Origin: Candidatus Methanofilum arcanum
GTDB taxonomy: Archaea; Halobacteriota; Methanomicrobia; Methanomicrobiales; Methanospirillaceae
Length of the DNA: 9,485 bases
Direction of reading: 5' to 3'
NCBI GenBank assembly: GCA_031285085.1
Contig: JAITWW010000058.1
Coordinates: forward strand, 1-9,485
The notes beneath the pieces were generated by a model. That model saw nothing but the letters and a program-made list of their open reading frames with translations. It searched no databases and was not told where the DNA came from. This document shows, in pieces, positions 1 through 5,705 of this stretch (positions are counted from its first letter, which is position 1; the number at the start of each line of letters is the position of its first letter). The position numbers were made by a program, and so were the translations under genes.

Positions 1-64
1 TGAAGGTGTGAAATCTCCACTGTACTATAGGTATCTATTTTGCCAGATCAAATGACTGAGATAC

Positions 65-1375
65 ATGCGATTTCGATACGATGTCGATGATAGGCCACCC
101 ATACAGGAGATGCTCTCAACAGGTATTATGTGGACCATTATCACCCTTTCATTTGTTGTGATTCTTGGGACCATGATCACGGCATTGTATCCTTATTCTC
201 CTGCAGAAGTCACGTGGTACCTTCAAAAACTCCTCTTTATCACTGGAGTTGCAACCATTGTTCAGACTCTTTTTGGCCATCGGTTGCCTGCAGTGTTTGG
301 TCCATCTGCAATACTTATCGTTGGAGCAACTGCATCTGCTGATTTTGTGCCTGAAGCTTTTGCCACTGCCCTTCTCATCTCTGGGGTGGTTGGGATGCTC
401 ATTCCTCTCACTGGTATCATGCCATACATCAGTAAACTCTTTACCCCACGTATTATTACTGCAATTCTGATGCTTATTCCAATCACGCTTATTCCAAGTA
501 TCACCGCTATGCTTTTTAATATGGGAGAACCTGGCTCTGTCACGGCAAAGATCGTGTTTATTGTTATTTTTATCCTGATTCTTTTTTATGCAAATGCCAA
601 AATGGAGGGGTTTGCAAAAGCGACTCTTCTTTTATGGGCACTTATCTGTGGAAGTATTGTGTACTTCCTCTGTTTTGGAGGGTTTGGGGATATCGCTGGT
701 TCAGCTGGTATGGCTTCTTCAGAACCTTTCAACCTTTTTATAGAGCCAGTTTTTGTTCCTGGCGTCATCATCTCTGTTCTGATATGCTATCTTGCGCTCA
801 TCACAAATGATATCGGCTCGATTCAGGGTATCTCTGAGATCGTGCATACAAAAGGCATAAGCAAGCGTCTTGAAAAAGGGATTACCATCACCGGACTTAT
901 GAATCTCATCTCTGGCGCATGTGGTGTTATTGGGGGTGTGAACTACTCCATTAGCACAGGTATGATACTTGACACAAAAAATGCAGCCAAAATAACTCTT
1001 CTCCCCGCAGGCGTTATCATGATGGTTATTGCATTTATCCCTCCCCTTCTTACCCTCTTTGATGCCATTCCAACACTTATTGCTGGGTGCCTTGTGATCT
1101 TCATGATGACCAGCCAGTTTTCAGCAGCACTTCATCTTTTTCTGACATTACACATAAAAAAAGCCTATGCATTTCAGACGGGAATTCTTATTGCAACAGG
1201 AATTCTTGTTGGAACTGCGATAACACTCATGCCTGCTGCAGTACTTGCCGAGATCCCCATTGCAATCCGCCCTATATTTGGAAACGGCTTCCTTATTGGG
1301 GTTGTTGTCATTATGGTAATGGAGCACATCATCTATCAAGACCTCGCCAAGCGCGGCGAGGACGCGCTACCGTGA
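65..1375 (+). CDS. NCS2 family nucleobase (uracil/xanthine-type) permease, divergent substrate site
   Basis: An integral membrane transporter of the nucleobase:cation symporter-2 family, expected to carry a nucleobase or related compound across the cytoplasmic membrane. The N-terminus (FRYDVDDRPP, residues 3-12, just before the first hydrophobic span at about 20-42) and the segment GHRLPAVFGPSAILIVGA (71-88) are typical of the family. Long hydrophobic stretches continue to the C-terminus, consistent with the usual 12-14 spans; 436 residues is a normal length. The start is the first ATG after an in-frame TGA at 53-55, and it places the conserved N-terminus correctly; I see no strong ribosome site. 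Odd: aligned by eye to E. coli UraA, the positions of Glu241, His245 and Glu290 are Asn248, Ser252 and Ile296 here (TNDIGS, YSISTG), so the substrate may differ from uracil. The family call is firm; the substrate is unknown. Confidence 0.9.
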   Translation: MRFRYDVDDRPPIQEMLSTGIMWTIITLSFVVILGTMITALYPYSPAEVTWYLQKLLFITGVATIVQTLFGHRLPAVFGPSAILIVGATASADFVPEAFATALLISGVVGMLIPLTGIMPYISKLFTPRIITAILMLIPITLIPSITAMLFNMGEPGSVTAKIVFIVIFILILFYANAKMEGFAKATLLLWALICGSIVYFLCFGGFGDIAGSAGMASSEPFNLFIEPVFVPGVIISVLICYLALITNDIGSIQGISEIVHTKGISKRLEKGITITGLMNLISGACGVIGGVNYSISTGMILDTKNAAKITLLPAGVIMMVIAFIPPLLTLFDAIPTLIAGCLVIFMMTSQFSAALHLFLTLHIKKAYAFQTGILIATGILVGTAITLMPAAVLAEIPIAIRPIFGNGFLIGVVVIMVMEHIIYQDLAKRGEDALP

Positions 1376-1399
1376 GCCATCCTCCTTCGTCGGATGGCT
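1342..1399 (+). repeat. Two consecutive hairpins at the permease 3' end
   Basis: Two inverted repeats follow each other. CCTCGCC (1342-1348) pairs with GGCGAGG (1355-1361) around a 6-base loop inside the last permease codons. AGCCATCC (1375-1382) pairs with GGATGGCT (1392-1399) around a 9-base loop and begins at the last base of the stop codon. No T-run follows directly, so they look more like mRNA 3'-end structure than a terminator by themselves. Confidence 0.45.
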
Positions 1400-1554
1400 T
1401 GAGAGGTATTGTCGACGGTAAAACAGTGTTACTTGGCCTCCCCCTAAGCATGCGAATCTCTCCGTGTGATGGATTATGGGAACAACCATGTGACGGGTGT
1501 GGGAGCGTTGGTCGCACACCCCAAGTGCTTTTCCTCAATTTTTTTCACCTGTAA
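1372..1554 (+). CDS. Doubtful 60-codon ORF overlapping the permease stop
   Basis: A GTG at 1372 overlaps the permease TGA (GTGA) and opens a 60-codon frame ending in TAA at 1552-1554. A purine-rich GGCGAGG lies about 10 bases upstream, but it is also one arm of a hairpin. The product would contain DGKTVLLGLPLSMRISPCD and a small Cys cluster (PCDGCG). I recognise no family. The frame crosses two possible hairpins and a T-run, and the GC content is somewhat above that of the flanks, so it may be a chance frame over an untranslated 3' region, or the 5' remnant of a lost gene. Confidence 0.15.
   Translation: MSHPPSSDGLRGIVDGKTVLLGLPLSMRISPCDGLWEQPCDGCGSVGRTPQVLFLNFFHL
1495..1545 (+). terminator. 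Candidate terminator of the permease transcript
   Basis: GGGTGTG (1495-1501) can pair with CACACCC (1515-1521). Eighteen bases downstream is an unbroken run of seven T (1539-1545), preceded by a T4 run at 1529-1532. Archaeal RNA polymerase terminates on T-runs, with or without a hairpin, and this is the first good T-run after the permease stop. It is inferred from sequence only. Confidence 0.45.
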
Positions 1555-1571
1555 AGTTGTGAATCGTAGCT

Positions 1572-1820
1572 ATGCAGCTGCGGTACCACAATGGTGCAGA
1601 TGCATGGCTTGTTGCGTATGCAAAAGCGAAAGAGTGTGTACTTGTTACTCATGAAGCTCGCAAGTAAAGCAGTAGCAACAAGGGAAAAGAGGGTAAAAAG
1701 GGTAAAACCGCAAAGAAAACAGAAATGAGCAAAATTCAGATTCCAAATGTATGCGAAGAGTTTCTTGTTACGTATACAAACACTTTTTAGATGCTTAAAG
1801 AGTTAAAGGTACAGTTTTAG
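1572..1820 (+). pseudogene. 3' remnant of a DUF4411 (PIN-like toxin) gene, two in-frame stops
   Basis: One reading frame from 1572 to a final TAG at 1818-1820 encodes the C-terminal half of a DUF4411 protein, broken by TAA at 1665 and TAG at 1788. The diagnostic pieces are in order and in the same frame: GADAWLVAYAKAKECVLVTHE (about 1593-1655), then KIQIPNVCEEF (1731-1763), then NTF-stop-MLKELKVQF (1779-1817). Intact family members have D-x-WL-[IV]-AYA, VTHE, KIPNVC and NTF-x-MLR-x-L-x-x-x-F at these places. The N-terminal portion carrying the first acidic residues of the PIN-like fold is missing; an in-frame TGA lies at 1560-1562. A Lys/Gly-rich stretch (1680-1724) sits between the VTHE and PNVC blocks, longer than I would expect there. 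DUF4411 genes usually belong to toxin-antitoxin-like pairs; no partner is visible. The gene cannot make a working protein as read here. Confidence 0.72.
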
Positions 1821-1821
1821 T

Positions 1822-1857
1822 ATCTATTCATCCCATCAATTTTATACATCTATTCAT
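1822..1857. repeat. 10-base direct repeat ATCTATTCAT, two copies
   Basis: ATCTATTCAT occurs at 1822-1831 and again at 1848-1857, between the two convergent 3' ends (DUF4411 remnant and the amidase gene). It is short and AT-rich, so it could be chance, or a scar of the deletion that removed most of the toxin locus. Confidence 0.3.
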
Positions 1858-1873
1858 AAACAAAAAATAAATT
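1857..1873 (-). terminator. T-rich terminator of the amidase gene
   Basis: Read on the minus strand, the bases 10-26 past the TAG stop (1885-1883) are ATTTATTTTTTGTTTA-like, with a T6 run complementary to A6 at 1862-1867. No strong hairpin is needed for archaeal termination. The position directly after the gene supports the call. Confidence 0.55.
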
Positions 1874-1882
1874 GAATTTTCC

Positions 1883-3217
1883 CTATTTTACTTGAAACTC
1901 AATAGATCGTATCAATGACTGTGCAAGCGAGGGTGTCAGATACATATGCGTATAATATCCAATCACCCCCTCCTCATACAACCCATCCATTCCATCACAG
2001 ATTCCCTTTCCCCGTGACAAAGTGTATGCAAATCGTGCATCAAACCCAGGATCAATGCTTGTTCGTGAGTAATGAAACTCATGCCCAAGGATTGTGCTTC
2101 CTCTTGAAAAGATCGAGCCTCCCGTAACCTCACCTTGTACATATCCAAGCCCAACAAACTTCTTTTCCATCTCACAAGATGCAGGAAGAAGACCTGCCAT
2201 CTGAACTGTTTTCTCATCACTTGTAATTGATTCAGAAAGCCACATCAGACCTCCACACTCGCCAAGGATTATCTTTCCATCTTCTGCAGAACGATGAAGT
2301 GCATCGATACAGGGAGCATCTGTTAATCTATCCAGGTGAAGCTCAGGATATCCTCCACCAAAATAGTAGGCATCAGCTTCTGGGAGGGCATCTGTCATAG
2401 GTGAAAAAAAGACCAGTTCAGCACCAGAGTGACGAAGCATATCGAAATTATCCTCATAATAAAAACAAAAAGCAGCATCAAGTGCGACACCAATCCTCAC
2501 CCGCTGATTGGAACCTTGGGCAAGAGGCTGTGCAGATAAAGCAGATGTCTGCTTTGCACAGGAGATGAGTCCCTCAATATCACAACATTCCTCAATGACC
2601 AGACCATGCCGCTGCATGCGCCCGTCCTCCTCAGCCATTACAAGCCCAAGATGTCTGCTGTCAACAACGAGATCATCACGTCTTGGAACCCACCCATAAC
2701 ATGGAATCTGTGCATGAGAACGAATCATCTGCTCATGGCGCTCAGACCCACCCATGGTACAGATAAATCCTTCAACACGCACTGCAGGATCAAATGATAC
2801 AAACCCATGCACCATGGCATGCACACTTCTTGACATCCCTCGAACCTGTACAACTAACAAAACAGGAGCATCAAGAATACGGGCAACATGAGCCGTGCTT
2901 GAAAAATCGCCTCCATCAACTCCATCAAATAACCCCATTACGCCTTCGATAACGGCAATATCTGCTCCCTTTGACGCTCGAACAAAGGTATCAATAACTC
3001 CTGCCTCACCCATCATAAAGGGATCAAGATTTCGAGCAGGCCGCCCACTACTCACCCGATGATGTGAAGGATCGATATAATCAGGACCTACCTTAAACGC
3101 TTGCACACACATACCACGGGCACGAAGTGCAGCAACAAGGCCACTTGCAACCGTTGTCTTTCCACACCCACTTCCAGTGCCTGCAATAACAATTCTGGGG
3201 ATTGTGCAATTCATCAC
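1883..3217 (-). CDS. cfbB: Cobyrinate / Ni-sirohydrochlorin a,c-diamide synthase (CobB/CbiA/CfbB family)
   Basis: A glutamine- and ATP-dependent amidase that converts the a and c acetate side chains of a tetrapyrrole to amides. In methanogens the substrate is Ni-sirohydrochlorin on the way to coenzyme F430 (CfbB), or cobyrinate for cobamides. The N-terminal half is the dethiobiotin-synthase-like ATPase: P-loop AGTGSGCGKTT (12-22), KVGPDYIDPSHH (42-53), N63-LDPFM, and EGVMGLFDG (91-99). A variable linker (about 217-238) leads to the GATase_3 domain: FGGGYPELH (286-294), nucleophile Cys321 in GECGGLMWL, GHEFHYS (378-384) and the likely catalytic His424 in YYTHMYL. Length (444) is normal. The start is GTG at 3217 or, better, the next codon ATG at 3214; an in-frame TAA at 3229-3227 rules out anything upstream. 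GGGGTGAG (3239-3232) is 14-17 bases away, rather far for a ribosome site. F430 versus cobamide role is not decided by sequence alone. Confidence 0.93.
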   Translation of the reverse strand: MMNCTIPRIVIAGTGSGCGKTTVASGLVAALRARGMCVQAFKVGPDYIDPSHHRVSSGRPARNLDPFMMGEAGVIDTFVRASKGADIAVIEGVMGLFDGVDGGDFSSTAHVARILDAPVLLVVQVRGMSRSVHAMVHGFVSFDPAVRVEGFICTMGGSERHEQMIRSHAQIPCYGWVPRRDDLVVDSRHLGLVMAEEDGRMQRHGLVIEECCDIEGLISCAKQTSALSAQPLAQGSNQRVRIGVALDAAFCFYYEDNFDMLRHSGAELVFFSPMTDALPEADAYYFGGGYPELHLDRLTDAPCIDALHRSAEDGKIILGECGGLMWLSESITSDEKTVQMAGLLPASCEMEKKFVGLGYVQGEVTGGSIFSRGSTILGHEFHYSRTSIDPGFDARFAYTLSRGKGICDGMDGLYEEGVIGYYTHMYLTPSLAQSLIRSIEFQVK

Positions 3218-3426
3218 AAGGAGAGTTTAGTCTCACCCCATATTTACCTTGTCTAGATCTCGTTCTGGCGTAGATAATAATCTATTGTGCCTGCATGTTG
3301 CCATTGTGAACACAGCATATCTAAAATGCAACTCACTGTGGAGATCTCAAGGTGGAGTTGAAAAAGAATAAGTATCGTCTATTTTAAAATTATACTTTAG
3401 AATAGTCAGGTTGGAGAGACGTTCAT
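3218..3426. promoter_or_regulatory. Divergent promoter region between the amidase and ATPase genes
   Basis: This 209-base gap drives genes on both strands. Towards the ATPase, TTTTAAAATTATA (about 3382-3394) is a good archaeal TATA box, and GGAGAG (3413-3418) lies 8 bases before the ATG at 3427. Towards the amidase, the minus strand has AT-rich candidates near 3284-3271 (GATTATTATC) and 3247-3240 (TAAATATG); the latter would give a nearly leaderless message. An imperfect inverted repeat, CAACTC (3329-3334) with GAGTTG (3355-3360), encloses the palindrome GAGATCTC (3341-3348) and could be an operator. Confidence 0.5.
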
Positions 3427-4680
3427 ATGTATATCAATCGTGCTATCGAGGATAGTGTTCTAAGCGTGTCAGAGGCGTTTCCTGTTCTGCTTATCACAGG
3501 GCCAAGACAGGTTGGTAAAACCACCTTACTCAAAAAAATTGGTGGAGCAAAACGAAATTACGTAACGCTGGATGATCCCATGGTGCGGTTTCTTGCCAAA
3601 AATGATCCAGCACTCTTCCTGCAACGGTACTCACCTCCTGTTACAATCGATGAAATACAGTACGCTCCTGAGATATTGCCATATATCAAAATGAGTGTTG
3701 ATCATTCCAATAACAAAGGTGACTTCTGGCTAACCGGCTCACAGACATTCCATACCATGAAAAATGTCAGTGAATCATTGGCTGGGCGGGTTGGTATACT
3801 GAACCTGCTTGGACTCTCAAACAGTGAAATAAATGGTGTCCCATCGGAAGCGTTTACTATATCACAAGGGCGTCTGATATCTCGCTTAAAAAACGTTCCA
3901 AAAATGAGTCTCACTGATATCTACTGGCGCATATTCCGCGGAAGCTTACCGGCTTTGTACGCCGATTCAGATATACATCTGGAAACTTTTTATTCATCTT
4001 ATATTTCCAGCTATCTGATGCGTGACATTCGAGATCTAATGCAGGTGGCTGATGAGATGGCTTTTTATAATTTTATGGTCAGCGTAGCCGCACGCACGGC
4101 AAAACCAGTCATATATGATGAACTAGCCAAAGACGCTGGTATCAGTGCACCAACAGCGAAGAAATGGCTGTCAATTCTAGTCTCATCCCATCTCATCGCG
4201 TTGGTACAACCATATCATAATAATGCACTCAAGCGAATTGTCAAGATGCCTCTTCTGCATTTTTTGGATACTGGTCTTTGTGCATATCTGCTAAAATGGG
4301 GAAATTCAGACATACTAGAGCGCGGAGCTATGTCTGGCGCATTCTTTGAAAGTTGGGTATTTTCCGAGATATACAAAAGTTATCTCAACGCTGCCAAAGA
4401 GCCACCTCTCTTTTACTACCGAGACAAGGATAAAAAAGAGATTGATCTCCTTTTATTACAGGACGGCACGCTATACCCAATTGAGATTAAAAAAGCAGCA
4501 TCTCCAGGAAGTGAATCAATCAAACATTTCAAAGTCCTGCAACCAGTAACTGAACCTGAAAAATTTGATGTTTTTGACCAATACAAACTGGAAGTTGGTG
4601 GGGGTGCTGTAATATGTATGGCAAATGATCTCCTTCCAGTGGATTGGAAAAATTGGTATGTTCCAGCTTGGTTGATATAA
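3427..4680 (+). CDS. AAA_14 / DUF4143 family ATPase
   Basis: A predicted cytoplasmic P-loop ATPase of the two-domain type (AAA_14 then DUF4143) that is common and multi-copy in archaea and some bacteria; no cellular role is established. The ATPase part shows Walker A GPRQVGKTT (25-33), TLDD (47-50), Walker B VTIDEIQ (72-78), sensor-like WLTGSQ (101-106) and an LAGR arginine (118-121). RGSLPALY (171-178) and SYLMRDIRDL (195-204) begin the C-terminal domain. A winged-helix-like stretch follows (about 227-265), then HFLDTGL (278-284), FFESWVFSE (306-314), and EID (338-340) followed by PIEIKK (351-356). The latter pattern, with D340, E353 and K355, resembles a PD-(D/E)XK nuclease core. Length (417) is normal and the gene looks intact. 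GGAGAG lies 8 bases upstream of the ATG. It has its own promoter and does not seem to be part of an operon. Its patchy family distribution suggests possible lateral transfer. Confidence 0.9.
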   Translation: MYINRAIEDSVLSVSEAFPVLLITGPRQVGKTTLLKKIGGAKRNYVTLDDPMVRFLAKNDPALFLQRYSPPVTIDEIQYAPEILPYIKMSVDHSNNKGDFWLTGSQTFHTMKNVSESLAGRVGILNLLGLSNSEINGVPSEAFTISQGRLISRLKNVPKMSLTDIYWRIFRGSLPALYADSDIHLETFYSSYISSYLMRDIRDLMQVADEMAFYNFMVSVAARTAKPVIYDELAKDAGISAPTAKKWLSILVSSHLIALVQPYHNNALKRIVKMPLLHFLDTGLCAYLLKWGNSDILERGAMSGAFFESWVFSEIYKSYLNAAKEPPLFYYRDKDKKEIDLLLLQDGTLYPIEIKKAASPGSESIKHFKVLQPVTEPEKFDVFDQYKLEVGGGAVICMANDLLPVDWKNWYVPAWLI

Positions 4681-4694
4681 TCACCCAGGAAGAG

Positions 4695-4716
4695 CCTACC
4701 AGAACCCTACCAGAAC
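4695..4716. repeat. Perfect tandem repeat of an 11-base unit
   Basis: CCTACCAGAAC is present twice head-to-tail (4695-4705 and 4706-4716), just after the ATPase stop codon. It is two units only, most simply a small slippage duplication in noncoding DNA. No function is suggested by the context. Confidence 0.6.
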
Positions 4717-4740
4717 TCTCCTCCATGAGACATAGTCAAA

Positions 4741-4776
4741 CATTATACTCATCACGTTGCATAATGTACCTAGAAA
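4741..4776 (+). promoter_or_regulatory. Promoter of the RPA-associated operon, probable leaderless start
   Basis: CATTATACTC (4741-4750) is a TATA-like element centred about 32 bases before the ATG at 4777. Archaeal transcription starts about 25 bases downstream of the TATA centre, which places the RNA start within a few bases of the ATG. There is no ribosome-site sequence in TACCTAGAAA just before the start, in agreement with a leaderless or very short leader. The exact start is inferred. Confidence 0.45.
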
Positions 4777-5652
4777 ATGAGTTCCTCTAGCCCCCATCCA
4801 ACACCCCTTCTTGCTCCATATACTCGTATATTTGCGCTTGAGATGCAGCAGAGCGATCTTATCATGGCACCACATAATACAGAGCTCCATGCATCCCTAC
4901 TTACCCCATCTGGAGCGAAAGTTTTCAAATTTTATTTCTGTGGGGCAGTTACCGAGATGACAAACCCTGGTGGAAGAAATCCATCAATTCGGATCGCAGA
5001 TCCAACTGGGGGTATTACTTTTTTTATAAAAGCAAAAAATCAAGAAGTTCTCATGTTTCTTGAACAGATTACACCTCCTATATTTGTATCTGCTCTCGCA
5101 CACATTGAAAAATTCGATCGTATCAAGAAGCATCAAAACACTGATCAGCATACAAACTTCCAGTGCATCATTGATACACTCACTGAGATATCACGAAAAG
5201 AACGAGATAACTGGATCATTGAGACTGCCAATCTCACTATGGCACGGGTGGAGACGATGTATCAGTACCTTGCAGATGAAGCCCCCATCCAAAAACCACC
5301 TGAAATGGAGAAGCTTCTCGTATATATGGATCCGAAAAGATCAAAAAATCATTATCAAACAAGTGTAAAACAACTCCGATTGCTTGCTAATGTGGCTGAG
5401 AATGCCCTTGAACAAGTCAAACCAATAGTACCTCAGGATGATGAAGAGAGTACACCAATAGATCACACAAGTACTATTTTATCTCTCGTACAAGAACACT
5501 CAGGTCCAAGAGGCGTTGAGATTACAACCCTTCTAACCATTGCACAAAGGAGACATGGGATATCTGAAGCAGTACTCCTTGAAACCATTAAAACCCTCAT
5601 CAGCGAGGATGAGATCTATCAACCATCATCAGGATCAGTGAAAGTTCTATAA
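4777..5652 (+). CDS. RPA-associated protein (COG3390-type, OB-fold plus winged helix)
   Basis: Predicted partner of archaeal replication protein A, the single-stranded DNA binding protein used in replication and repair. The N-terminal segment APYTRIFALEMQ (13-24) and the block TPSGAKVFKFYFCGAVTEM (43-61) match the family's opening. The following VR-like IRIADPTGGITFFI (71-84) and PPIFVSALAHIEKF (100-113) read as OB-fold strands. A helical middle (about 130-210) and an acidic linker (DDEES, 221-225) lead to a C-terminal winged-helix domain (about 230-291; TILSLVQEH, RGVEITTLL, GISEAVLLETIKTLISEDEIYQP), as seen in protein-interaction modules of RPA and MCM proteins. The start at 4777 keeps the whole conserved N-terminus. 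In Haloferax, comparable proteins sit in one operon with an RPA subunit and a phosphoesterase; here the phosphoesterase and helicase follow, but no RPA gene precedes. The family call is confident; direct DNA binding is inferred. Confidence 0.85.
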   Translation: MSSSSPHPTPLLAPYTRIFALEMQQSDLIMAPHNTELHASLLTPSGAKVFKFYFCGAVTEMTNPGGRNPSIRIADPTGGITFFIKAKNQEVLMFLEQITPPIFVSALAHIEKFDRIKKHQNTDQHTNFQCIIDTLTEISRKERDNWIIETANLTMARVETMYQYLADEAPIQKPPEMEKLLVYMDPKRSKNHYQTSVKQLRLLANVAENALEQVKPIVPQDDEESTPIDHTSTILSLVQEHSGPRGVEITTLLTIAQRRHGISEAVLLETIKTLISEDEIYQPSSGSVKVL

Positions 5653-5705
5653 TGACTATACATGACAACACATTGACATACTCATTTGTTTTTCCACTCC
5701 CATGA
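5652..5705 (+). other. 17-codon mini-ORF that exactly bridges two genes (possible coupling relay)
   Basis: The ATG at 5652 overlaps the previous gene's stop (TAATG), and the TGA at 5703-5705 overlaps the next gene's start (ATGA). Between them one open frame reads MTIHDNTLTYSFVFPLP. The gap would thus be fully translated, carrying ribosomes from the RPA-associated gene to the phosphoesterase gene, which has no visible ribosome site of its own (preceded by TTTTTCCACTCCC). The peptide has no recognisable family, and a 17-codon frame with two fitting junctions can arise by chance. Confidence 0.3.

Noticed and set aside
1342..1545. tRNA or known structured RNA (SRP RNA, RNase P RNA)
   Set aside because: No cloverleaf, no GTTC loop or CCA-like end, and no recognisable conserved core of those RNAs.
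1466..1654. Cys-rich 62-residue frame (MACCVCKSERVCTC near its end)
   Set aside because: It overlaps the DUF4411 remnant in another frame; the Cys-rich part is simply the shifted reading of the conserved AYAKAKECVLVTHE block.
1788..1790. In-frame TAG read as pyrrolysine rather than stop
   Set aside because: The same frame also has a TAA and has lost its N-terminal half, and DUF4411 is not a known pyrrolysine protein.
4695..4716. CRISPR-like or iteron array
   Set aside because: Only two adjoining 11-base copies with no spacer and no further copies nearby.
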